Positions 14,823 through 25,200 of a stretch of DNA of 64,000 nt are shown here, piece after piece (position 1 is the stretch's first letter; every line of letters begins with the position of its first letter). The notes under the pieces are model-generated. The model made no database searches. It saw only the letters and a program-made list of their open reading frames with translations, and had not been told where the DNA came from. A program made the position numbers and the translations under genes. Origin of the DNA: Molothrus aeneus (taxonomy: Eukaryota > Chordata > Aves > Passeriformes > Icteridae); NCBI RefSeq assembly GCF_037042795.1, contig NC_089648.1, positions 4,801,501 to 4,865,500 of the forward strand, read 5' to 3'.

Positions 14823-15783
14823 GAAAAAAATGTGATATTTCTCTGGCTTTGTAAATGCTTTGCAGCCCAAGATAACCAACCTCAATGTTAAGCACAAAAC
14901 CAAGGATAATGACTGGAAATCATTTAAATCTCCTGACTAGAATGTGCAGCACTTTTGTGTGCACAAAGCCAACTTCTCTTCATCCAAGTTCAGTTTTGAA
15001 GCAAATCCTGTATGGGAAAGTGTTGGCAGAACATGCACTGCTAATTTGTCTAGAAAAGGAAAGTTCTGCCCTCACTCATTCTTTGTTGAGAGAACAAACC
15101 CCTGAAGGATTTTTTGAAGTTCCCAACAATCTCCCTGTACACACTTGCAAAAAATGATAGTTGGAAATAACTCAATCAGGCTTGTGTTTTTCCAGGCATC
15201 ATTTCCTCAGTGATAGCTTTAAGCTCCTGGAAACTGGCAATCTCATAATGAAAATTATTTGCCATTCTTTAAAAGACACCAATATACCTCAAAACTCATT
15301 TCCAACTGGCAGAGACTGCAGGCCTTGGCCAAAATGTGTATTAGGGTGGGTTTTTTTTAATCAGAAAAAAAATTCATATTTACACCCAGTATCCTTTAAA
15401 CTGTTTTTTAAGCACAGACTAAAAAAGCATTTCAAGATATTCCTCAATTTTTTTTCTTAACAAAACCACAAGAGAGGTTTTGATGAATTAAAAACCAGAT
15501 CTTTAGTCACATGAATAAAGACTTTCTTTTCATTTCACAAGAAAAGAGGATGTTAAGGAAATACATTAACAAACTCTGTGACACTAGAAATGAAAACAGT
15601 ATTTTTCAAGCTTAAAGACTTGTTCACAGCTTAAAGAAAGCACCTCCTTACCTGCAAAGCTGAATGAAAACACTGTTACATTACTGACACATGGATCTAC
15701 TTGTCACTTGGCATTAAAAACACTTTTGTAAATGACTTTAATGAGAGTAAGAAAAAAAGAAAAACGAACACAGAAATACTTAC

Positions 15784-15893
15784 ATTTCATTCACTCTCTC
15801 TTCTGGGCCCTGAACTTGGCCTGTCACAGTTCCTTGGCTGGTATTTTTAACCCAGCCAACCACTCCTAATTTCTTGGCTTCCTGTTCTGTGTA
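15784..15893 (-). CDS. ACYP2: ACYP2 exon 3
   Basis: Codes residues 30-65 plus two bases of codon 66, from YTEQEAKKLG through GWVKNTSQGT to EERVNE. It includes the catalytic Asn (N46). The acceptor is CAG (15896-15894) and the donor GTAAGT (15783-15778). The exon ends in phase 2, so the missing last exon should begin with G to complete a Met codon. Confidence 0.93.
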
Positions 15894-17951
15894 CTGATTT
15901 GGGAAATAATGAAAGAGGAGAGTCAGTGCCAGCACAGACACCACAGACAGAACACTTCACCCCCCACTTGCATTTGCCCAGCTGTAAAAGCTACACTTAA
16001 AAAACAAAAATCCATGAGTGATGCTCATCCTCAGGCATTCAGGCAGCTCTGGAGTTGCAGGGGGCACAGCTCATTTTCCAAAAAGAACAAGGTTTTGATC
16101 ACAAAGGGCTCCGCTAATCCCACACCATTCCCTTGTACCTACTTTATTCCTTTCCATAGCTCCTATCACTGCTCATTTGACCCTTCAATCACCACAGTTT
16201 TTAAACCCATTAAATCTGCTACATGTACAAACTTCCCAGTTCCCTTTCAAATCCTTTCCACCTGACTTTCACCCTTTAAATCCTACCCCCAGCTGCTGCA
16301 TTTCTACTGACAAGCAACAGCAAAGGTCATAATTTAATAGCTAGGGGGGAAAAAAAGGCATATTTCTGTAATACCTAAAAAGTATGGTTTCCCAGTTGTG
16401 ATGAAATTCACAAATAGCAGGAGCCAAGCTTCAGGTCTGTATGACCCATTCCAAAAGACAGAAGGTGCTTTGGGGTGATGTAGCCCATGAAAAGGTGGTG
16501 CTAACTATGAAGAGTGTTTTCCAAGGTGATTATGAGCAGCTTCTCCAAACTAATTTGCCCAAAAGCACGGGAATGCAGCTGCAAACCGTTTCCTCAGTAC
16601 TGCAGAGCATCTCAGGACTGGCACTGAGCTGTGTGTTCACACAGCTTCGGGTCAGCTCAAAACAAGGCACAGCAAGATTGGACTTGCTCTTTAATCTCGA
16701 TAGAATAACTAAATTCAAGGCAAACTCCATTGCCGTCCTCTGCTCCTTTCCACTTGGCACTATTTCACTATATAAACTATACATAAAATCTCTCAGGTTT
16801 AATATTAAGCATGGGGCATTATTTTGAGACAAAACCACTATTCTTACTTTAATTGTGTCCTCTCGTTTCGTGGGTATCTGTGAAATGCAAAACCACCCAC
16901 TGCACTTCAGAGCTGCTGGAGACACATGCTCACAGTATGAGCTACAAAGTGCTTATTTGTAGCACACTTTTTCCCATCCCAGTAACCTTCCTTAAATACA
17001 GGCACTGAGTTGCCACTTGAAAAAATTAAACACCTTTCCTATTTAACCTTTCTAAAGATTAAGGTGTTACAACATTCTTGTGGCTGTTACATCACATGTA
17101 ATCCAAACCACAATCTATACAATCAACACATTATTAAGCTTCTAAAATCCATTTTAATATAAAACCATTTTAAGTCTACTCAGAGTACTTAACCATCCAA
17201 CCAAAGTTCAGGCTGGATATATTTACACTCCACAGACCTACTGCCTTATTTTTAGCACGGGAAACATTATACCATAAAGTAGCTAGCAAATCCAGCATCG
17301 CCTTACCATCCTGAAACAAACACCTAAAAAAGAAAAAAAAAGAAAAAGAAATTAGAGTCCTGTCAAAGTATATCACCTGCAGGAATTTTAGTTTATATAA
17401 AGGAGCAATGACGTGCATGCAAGTTACCCGTGGTGTTTTACTATGTAAATTTCAGTGACGTTAATAATAGGGAAACCGATCAGGACTTGTGTTTGAGCCT
17501 TCCCTTCGGCACACGATTCTTATATTCACACATTCATGTGTTTAAGTGAAATAATACACTCATTTAAGTGAATGGGAAGGACGGGAGGGGCATTTCCACA
17601 CACCCGCGCTGACAGAAGCCACAAGCGGAATGGGAACTACTTTGGACAGAGCAGCCTGTGCTCCAGGGGGAGCCGAGCCTTAGGGCGGGGGAATATTTAC
17701 AACGATTTAAAATTTAAAAACAAACAAATGAACCACACAACCAAAAAACTTTCCCCTCTCGCCGGGAACGCGGTGCGGGCTCCCGCCTCCCCTCAGGCCG
17801 CTCCCACCCCGCGCACGCGCGGTGCCGCCGCCGCCTCAGCGCGGCGCCCCTCGCCCGGCAGCCCCCTCAGCCCGCCATTACCTTGCACCCGCCCGAACAC
17901 TTCGTAATCCACGGATTTGAGTGCGCCGGAGACTTTGGCCGGGGCGGACAT
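15784..17951 (-). CDS. ACYP2: ACYP2, acylphosphatase 2 (muscle type), 5' part: exons 1-3
   Basis: Acylphosphatase hydrolyses the carboxyl-phosphate bond of small acylphosphates (1,3-bisphosphoglycerate, acetyl phosphate, phospho-enzyme intermediates) in the cytosol. Three exons on the minus strand join in frame: 17882-17951, 17307-17323 and 15784-15893, 197 nt or 65 codons plus 2 nt. The product begins MSAPAKVSG and then carries the family signature VDYEVFGRVQG followed by VCFRM. R28 matches the catalytic Arg23 of the mature enzyme and N46, in WVKNTSQGTV, the catalytic Asn41. The family is about 99-103 residues long, so about 37 C-terminal residues (one exon) are missing; I found no match for them in 1-15783, so the exon should lie beyond the left edge. 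The frame is open upstream to 18167, but the start at 17951 fits the family length and has G at -3. The gene diverges from PSME4, as I recall for other vertebrates. Confidence 0.93.
15894..17306 (-). other. ACYP2: ACYP2 intron 2
   Basis: A 1.4-kb intron between the microexon and exon 3. The open frames around 16441-16925, on both strands, have no recognisable homology and look like chance. Nothing else was seen. Confidence 0.8.
17307..17323 (-). CDS. ACYP2: ACYP2 exon 2, 17-nt microexon
   Basis: Seventeen bases complete Gly24 and encode VCFRM, including the catalytic arginine (R28). The acceptor AG (17325-17324) follows a long T/C tract and the donor is GTAAGG (17306-17301). The phase fits on both sides: 70 + 17 = 87 nt, 29 codons. 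Without it the two neighbouring exons join out of frame and the active-site loop is lost. Confidence 0.9.
17324..17881 (-). other. ACYP2: ACYP2 intron 1
   Basis: A 558-nt intron. Its 5' half (about 17750-17881) belongs to the promoter CpG island; the 3' half is AT-rich and ends in a long T/C tract before the microexon. Confidence 0.85.
17810..17821. promoter_or_regulatory. NRF1-type site in the ACYP2 CpG island
   Basis: CGCGCACGCGCG fits the NRF1 consensus YGCGCAYGCGCR exactly. It lies in intron 1, about 60 bp past the exon 1 donor. Occupancy is not shown by sequence. Confidence 0.5.
17882..17951 (-). CDS. ACYP2: ACYP2 exon 1 (coding part)
   Basis: Codes residues 1-23 plus the first base of codon 24 (Gly). 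The ATG is at 17951-17949. The exon ends CAAG and is followed by the donor GTAATG at 17881-17876. It holds the first beta strand and the start of the phosphate-binding loop (GRVQG). Confidence 0.93.
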
Positions 17952-18057
17952 GGCAGCAGCGAAGGAAGAGCCTCTGTGGCAGCCGCCGGTGCTCCGCGAA
18001 CAAGCGGCGCCCGGACGGGAGCGCGAGAGGCTCAAGCTTACCGCGCAAGCGGCCGCC

Positions 18058-18065
18058 TCACGTGA
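18058..18065. promoter_or_regulatory. Palindromic E-box TCACGTGA
   Basis: A perfect 8-bp palindrome about 107 bp upstream of the ACYP2 start codon. This core is bound by USF and MiT/TFE factors in CpG promoters. The function is inferred from motif and position only. Confidence 0.45.
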
Positions 18066-18128
18066 AAATGGGGCGGGCCACGGCCCCCCGAAGAGAGCCC
18101 CGAGTGTGAGGAGCGAACGGCCGACAAC

Positions 18129-18546
18129 GGCGAGGGGAAACATCGCTCCTCCTGTGAGGGGAAACACCTGACAGCGAGGGGTGACACAGCTCTCCCTGTA
18201 AGGGGATACATCGCTCCTCCCGTGAGGGGGAGCACCTAAAAGTCAGGGGTGACACAGCTCTACCTGTGAGGGGAAACACCTGACAACCAGGGGTGACACA
18301 GTTCTCCCTGTGAGGGAAAACATCGCTCCTCCTGTGAGGGGAAACACCTGACAGCGTGGGATGACACAGCTCTGCCTGTGAGGGGAAACACCTGACAGCG
18401 AGGGGTGACACAGCTGTCCCTATGAGGGAAAATACCTGACAGCGAGGGGTGACACAGCTGTCCCTGTGAGGGAAAATACCTGACAGCGAGGGGTGACACA
18501 GCTGTCCCTGTGAGGGAAAACATCGCTTCTCCTGTGAGGGGAGAGC
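18129..18546. repeat. Composite minisatellite of 24-bp and 44-bp modules
   Basis: Eleven modules share a head of the form CTGTGAGGGGAAACA. Short 24-bp modules (S) continue with TCGCTCCTC; long 44-bp modules (L) continue with CCTGACAGCGAGGGGTGACA and a CAGCT end. The order on the plus strand is S-L-S-L-L-S-L-L-L-L-S. Neighbouring long copies around 18435 and 18479 are almost identical, which suggests recent turnover. The array lies about 180 bp upstream of the ACYP2 start codon. Confidence 0.9.
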
Positions 18547-18920
18547 GCTAGACCCGAGGGCGGGAAAATGCTCCAGCCATGAGGGACGCGGCCCCACGTC
18601 CCTAAGGGGCGGCTCCCAAAGAGCCCTCACAAGGGGTCATTGCCGTCTCTGTTTCAGATTAGACTTATGTTCGGAAAGCAGTGTGCGAAGGGCACCATCT
18701 CCTCCTCCAGGACTGGTGTTGACACACACACACCTGGAGTTATCAGCATCCATGGCACAGGTGAGCAGCATTAGTCTTTCCTAGACATTTACAGGAAATC
18801 GTTGAAAACAAAGCATGAGAAAAACTCCTCAAATTTGCCTTGGGCTCCCCTTCCTGAATGAGGTTTAGTGACCAACTTACATCTCCAATCTCCACATGAC
18901 TTAAAAATCTTCACCTGGAT

Positions 18921-18934
18921 TTTGAACAGCCCAT
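18921..18934. repeat. Left 14-bp direct repeat flanking copy B
   Basis: TTTGAACAGCCCAT, identical to 19227-19240; a probable target-site duplication. Confidence 0.8.
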
Positions 18935-19226
18935 CAAAACCCACACTTTGACTTCACATTGCCACATATTCCCACATCAGAGGAACACATTGATTTCCAA
19001 CATGAAATAAAGGAGCAGCAACTGAAAACAACTTTTTATTTCTTCTGGATCTGTGCGTTCAAATGAAAAATTAGGACAACAAATAGTAAACAAACCCTGG
19101 TTTCTTGCATGGTCAGTTTCATGTTCCAAGTTAAATAAAAATGTGGCACCAACACTGAAATTCACAAAGCATGAAGAGATCTGGATGTCAACAAACTCTC
19201 AAAAATTAAGTGCAAACTTGATACAG
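18935..19226. repeat. 292-bp duplicated segment, copy B, inserted upstream of ACYP2
   Basis: Near-identical to the intron segment 14531-14822. It is bounded on both sides by the same 14 bases, TTTGAACAGCCCAT (18921-18934 and 19227-19240), like a target-site duplication. There is no poly(A) tail at either end and no terminal inverted repeat. Confidence 0.85.
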
Positions 19227-19240
19227 TTTGAACAGCCCAT
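19227..19240. repeat. Right 14-bp direct repeat flanking copy B
   Basis: TTTGAACAGCCCAT, identical to 18921-18934. Confidence 0.8.
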
Positions 19241-22200
19241 TTCTTCCCCACTGTGCTGGGGCAAATGCCAGACTCCTCAGCTGGAGCAGCAGACCCCAGA
19301 GAAAGAAAGTTCATTCCATGCAAGCTATTCACCCAGCTTTCAGTGCTATCCAGTAGTGCTTATGTTCTCATTAGAACACCTTTCCAAAACTGTCATTGTG
19401 ACATTTCTTGTGTCTACATGCTACAGATAAAAAACCAAGTCAACAATTGATTATTTAGTAGGTCGAGTCCTCAGCAACACACCACAAAAGTTTTTCTCTG
19501 GTGCTTTCTATGTCTGCTTGAAGTTTAACTTTTCCCCCACCATATTTACTTAAAAAAAAAAAAAAAGAAAAACAAAAAAAGCCAACAACAACAAAACAAA
19601 AAAACCAAAACTTTTCAGGCAAAATTCTACATTAGAAACAGCATTCATCCAGCCTTAAAAGATGAACTCTGCTCTCACTCATCAACAGATAAAGGTAAGT
19701 TAACAGCAACTGAACGATAAAAATCAAAATAATTTTATCTGCTGTCTCCATTAAGTAACCTCCATCCACATGCTCCTTGTCTTCTACAGTAATACAGCAT
19801 AACCTGAGTTGTTCACAGGTTTGCATCTTAAGACTACAGGGAGGTTCAAAATAAGGTCCTAGAAAAGTAACAAAATTATTTTTCCCAGACACACAAGTGA
19901 ACTCAAGAAACAACCACTCAATTCAGCACAGAGCACAGATATCAGATATTCACATAGAAACAAAATCCTATTCCCAGTATGACAGGGAATAGGAACATAA
20001 TGGACAAAACTTCATTTGCTTTACCTATATAGCACATTAAATCAAACCTTTGCCTTTCAGGGAGATCATACATTTTTCTAATGTGAAATCAGCACCATTT
20101 TGTTTTGAAAGAGGAGGATTCCACAGAAGGAGGAGCAGAACACAGAAAATCTTTTGTAATTTGCTGCCATCTGGCAGCAGTGAAAAGCAAGACCAGTAAA
20201 AAAGGAGATTTTTAGTGGAGTTTATTGCACTAGAAAGCCACAAAAGCTTAAAAGCAGAGCTTATCCTGGTGCTGATGACACTTTGTTACCTGCAGATTCC
20301 AGCACTGGCAACAACATTTTTTATCACTACAGTCTTTGGCATTTCATTTGTTAAAACACCTTGACCCTCTTTCCTTAGACAAGTCCAACTTTCTCCTTAT
20401 TTCGTAACAAGTGACAGAAAACTTCTGAAGGTCATACTCTTGAAACATTTAATATTTTGCTGCCTAAGTAAGCAATATTAGTAACCAAAGGTTACTCAAA
20501 CACACTAATTAGTAAGAGAGCTTTAGCACACACTACCAAAAAATGCAGGCAGCCTGCATGGAGTTCTGAATTTCCCTCCCACTTCCAGCTGTTTATTCCA
20601 GGGTGGTGGCACTGGCCTAAGCAGAACCAGTTGGCTGCACTTCCCAAAGCTACAGCCAGTTGTAAAGATAACAATAATACATTTCACCACCAGGCCCTCT
20701 GCCCCTCCTCTGGGCATAAAGCCTTTAAAATCCTCCCAGTATTCACTCCAAGCACTGTAAAACTTTCCCACAACACTGGTTTTTAGCCATGGCATTAAAA
20801 AGGGTATAATAAAAATTATTATTACTGGAAAACACCAAAACCCAACAGTAGTGCCCTTGCAGCCAAACACCAGGGACCAGCACAAACAAGGCTTTGTGAG
20901 GAGCAACCTTGGCACATCAGTGACAACAGTACCTAGGCAGCAGAGTCCCTCCAGGAGCAGGAAGCCACAGCTACAACAGAGGTAAAACCAGGACTGAACA
21001 CACCCATGGTTTAAAGGCAAGAGCTCTGCTCAGCCCTCATTTAAGTAGAACTCCTGCACCAAAGAGCAGAGGGGTGTGGGTGGGTCCTAGGTGAGGCTGG
21101 TTGGGAGGGGCACAGCTGTTGGTGCCCTTGACTCTGGCCAATGAAAAGCAATTTGATTAAAGCATCTCAGTTATTAAGCTTTTGGGTTGGTCATTGGGAA
21201 GTTGTAGCTTCCTTATTTATGCTGTTTGTTTATCTCTGGTACAGACTAGGTGGGAAGCCAGCTTTCTGGTTCTTTCATTAGCCACTACTGCTGCTATTTG
21301 TGTGTGGCTGTCACCTCACACCACCACACACACCTGATGTTTCCCGCTCCCAAAATGACTGCCTTTGGCATTCACATTGATAGCCCATCAGGCACATAAC
21401 CTCCCAACTTGCTGTCTTGATTCATCCTTCACCTTGTAACTGCACTGTTTTTCTGCACCATTTTTAGGTAACCTGGCTCCTCCCCAAACCTGCTGTGATT
21501 GCATGTCTCTCCCCTGCTACTTCTGATCATAAAAGTTTCTTGATGTATTTTTAGCTGTGCAGCTCTGTTTATCTGAACCAAACTCCAGACCTGATTCACT
21601 TGTAAACTGTCCCCAGATGGTTTTGATGAGTGTTTCCCAAAGGGCACCAAAGCCTTCAGATAAATAAATAATAAAGATGCTGCTTCTGTTGCCAGGTTAT
21701 TGCTGTTACCTAGGGAGCGTGGAATATCAAGGAAGCCATATAAGCTTAATTTGACCTTTCCAGCATTTTTCCCTTATTTTCTGTGAATTGTAATGCACAT
21801 TAGATTTTATTTTTCTGTCCTTTAAGGTAATGCACTGCTGTTCCTTTATGTTTTCTTCTTCAGGCAAAATTATAAACTTCTAACCTTTTTCACTAGTCTT
21901 CCTCCTTTCCTTATTCCTAAATTGCATTTATTCCTCATTTCTGAATGAAAATTAAGGGGATTGCTACCTCTACTTCAAAACTGTATGAGCTTCTTCAGGG
22001 TCTTTTTTGCAGTCCTTATTTACATAATATCTAAATATACTGAAACCTTTTAGAGGGCTTAATCTCCCAGTTCTTCCTCTTTACTGGCTATCAGGACCTT
22101 TCCTCTTTTTAGCACTGCAGATTATAGTCTGGAAGTCTAAAGGGCAAGACAGGCACAAAGAGGGATTCTTTGAGAGCTCTATTCAGGTGATTGAGTGATT

Positions 22201-25200
22201 AATGATGACTTTATCGCTGAAAACCCAGTGTGACAATAGCACAGGGAGGTGACCTGGTTACAGCACTTGTCTGCTGATCCATTTATACTCCAGGATCCAA
22301 ATCCAGGGATGTCATCCATGTGGGAAGAGCACCCCACCTTTGCAGCAGCCCCTGAGCAAGGGGAGAGTCTTACAGGGTATGAGTCACACCCTCACAGATC
22401 AGATTTCAGGAGGGCAGCCAAACTTTGTGTGCACAGGAGCTAAATTTGTCCCTCGTGCTCCAAAATCCCGGACTGCTTACATAAAGTGACACATACAAAA
22501 TTGTGAGCCTGTTATTTTCCTCTGGCTAGACTATATTGTTTATATTTAGTGTTATTTTTTTATTTTTGTGTCATAGCCTGATTCTGTAGGGCATGAAGAC
22601 CTATTGACTGTTTCTCTGAAAGGAGCTTTTATTTTTTAAGTTGGGCAATAAACCTCTAAACCTCCACCAATAAAACCACATGAAAACAAAGTTCAAAGTT
22701 TTTCAGTCTAAATTAAGCTTTTAAAAGTATTTTCACTGATATGTAAATAAAAAGAAAGAATTTTCAGGTAAGTCATGCCTAGCTGGTAGTTGTGAAGTTT
22801 TAATCTGAATTGATAATAAGAAACTGAGCCACTGGGTAAATATAAATACTTGCTATGAGGAAATCAGCCTTGGAAACTTGCATCACCACTGCCAAGTTCT
22901 TTTAGACTACAAAATATTGGGAATTAAAACATGAGCATATGAACTGATGTGTCCTGTGGCAAAGAAAAACCCATCTCAATCAAAAATGTGATGGATAAAG
23001 TTAAACTATTCAGTACCAAAGCACAGGAATCAGGTGGAATTTGGGGTTAAGTCTGTCAGTTGTCTGCTGGCATGAAAGGTCAGGTCAGGCTTGGCTTGAT
23101 GACTAAATCCAAAAACAAACCCACCTACTATAACACCCACATTTAAATTGTTTTGATAGGAAAGCAGATTGATCCACCATTTGATTTATGAAATAACCAT
23201 TCACAGCAAACTCATTAACATTTGAGGAAAACACTGAGATTTGTGCTGTTATGTTTTCTCCTTTTGCACATGCTGAGCAGGAGGAGGAGATGCGGTCATT
23301 TAAGGCAGTAAGTTTTTATTCCCATTGAAACACAGGAAATTTTAAGCATCACCCTTCCCGCAGCTGCCAGAACAATGCTGTCAAATTTAGGGAGAATTCA
23401 GGGCTCTACAGAAGATCTAAGAACACACAAAAGAGCGTGGGTTGCTAAAGGAATGGTTTCTCAGGGAGGGGGGTTGACAACATTACATTTTGCAGCTCTG
23501 TGAAACTTCTTGATTCATTCTCCTTAATTGCATTAGACCTTTATTCCTTCTCAAAACAACAAAGAGAAAATTGTGAGTATTTCAGAATCTTGCCCTGTAT
23601 TAGTGCAGCCTGTTCCATCAGAGGAAGTCTCACCGAAATGATTACTGCTTCACTGCTGGTTATTGAAAAACTTCTGGATTTCATTCTCCAAATTTGAACA
23701 TGTGGCCAGCTCTCATCAAAAATATGATTCAAAGACATTTACTTGTGACAAATTTGGTGAAAGTCAGCAGCTGGGTGAAGAAAGATGTCCTCTTGCATTC
23801 AAAAGGAGGGATGCTGTCAGTCCCAAACTTTCATCCATCTTTATAACTTGATGGCATCTTCTCCATCCAACCTAGCAGAAACTTTAGTGGTTCTGATAAA
23901 ACAGGAAGAATCAGCATGATTTTTGTATTATTCTGTATAATCATAGATGGCAAAGAGGCCTTCTTATTTCTCATATGGAAGAACTCAGGGCACTAAAAAA
24001 AATCCCCAGATAAAAAGTTAACAACAATCAAAAGGGAACAACTTTTCACACTGTGCATGAATCAGAAATTACTGTTGCAGAACATGAGACCAGAACAAAA
24101 TGAACTTTAAAAGCAGATGAATGAGGGGATGAAAAACCCATTTAGCACTATTAAACAGAATGAAATAGCCTGTGACTCAGGATGTCTCTCTGTGAACTAA
24201 GAAAATGGAGAGTATGCACGGGGAAGTAAGATTGTATGTACGCCCAGTTCTTAATCTTTAGTTCTGAGTTTTAGTCTTGTCACAGGAAAATGTTCTTGCA
24301 CATTTCCGCAGCAAAGACTGAGGCCAGCCTGAAAGAAACTGAAAGCTTTGCAGAGAGAAAAAGGCACGGAGTCTGGGAATCTAGTGAGAAAATAAGACTA
24401 CCTAAGTGATTACCTAACTTCAAAAAAATCACAGTGAGGGCACCTGAAGGAGATACTCTAGAAAGTAACTCTGATGGCACCAGCTGCTCCCTGAAAAGCC
24501 CCTGGAGAGCTGGTGGATGCCATCCCTTGCTCTGTGCAGTGCAGGATCGGGTCAGGTCCCTGGGCTGCTGGCCCCGGGCTGGCAGGGCTGGCTGTGGCTG
24601 CACTCAGACTGCTGCAGCTGCTGTGCTGCAGAGCTGCTGTGCACATCCAGCTCTTTGGGTGCTCTGAACTTGGTAACACCTCTGGCACCCCTGACACCAC
24701 CCCCAATTCACTTCGCTCCTGACTTCCATCTCAAAACTCCCTGCTTTTCAGAGGGGCTAATTTGCTGGGGATATTTAGGGGTAAGCAGAATGATTCTGGC
24801 CCAGTTTCTTCTGATTTCAGAGCCTGTCAAGCCTCCTGCTAATATCACTCCAGATGCTGATGACTCTATCTTTCCCAGGCAAAGGGGGCTGGAATCTCCA
24901 AGGACAACCATTTTTCCAGCAATGCCTTTGGGTAAGCAGATTAATTCAGAGCATGGCTACAGGATTTGAACAGGCATTTGGCAAAGCCAAGAAAGCATGA
25001 ATCAGGTTCTGTATCCATCCATTGCAACGCTACTGAAAAAGAAAACACATGGGGGGCTGTAGATAGTGGTATCACAGCCACAGTGAACGCCCACTGGATT
25101 GTCCTGCAGAGCCCTCTCTGGAGATTACAAGCTGTCTTTTTCCTGCTCTTTTTGTTCTGTTTCTCACTTGAATTTTCTAAACCCCCTGAGTTCTTTCACC

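Larger units (their letters stand above)
1..15783 (-). other. ACYP2: ACYP2 intron 3, right-hand portion
   Basis: The whole stretch lies inside the third ACYP2 intron, because the last exon is not in the window. It is AT-rich and non-coding. Open frames here are short (144 codons or fewer) and show no family motif, codon bias or splice logic. I see only a small AAC microsatellite (5631), an RFX-type site (12200) and a 292-bp segment (14531-14822) with a second copy upstream of the gene. No RNA gene was recognised by eye. Confidence 0.75.
17750..18110 (-). promoter_or_regulatory. ACYP2: ACYP2 CpG-island promoter region
   Basis: GC-rich, CpG-dense DNA surrounds exon 1 and contrasts with the AT-rich flanks. 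It contains an NRF1-type site (17810), a palindromic E-box (18058), a GC-box-like GGGCGGG just beyond it and no clear TATA box. The transcription start is inferred to lie about 18000-18060 on the minus strand. Confidence 0.7.

Noticed and set aside
18058..18630. 190-codon minus-strand frame with a repeated peptide
   Set aside because: It is produced by the stop-free minisatellite units; there is no homology and no non-repeat coding part. Kept only as a note on the array.
20523..21020. 165-codon minus-strand open frame, hydrophobic and Cys-rich
   Set aside because: No recognised domain or promoter context, overlaps non-coding-looking DNA, and a frame this long is expected a few times by chance in 64 kb read in six frames.
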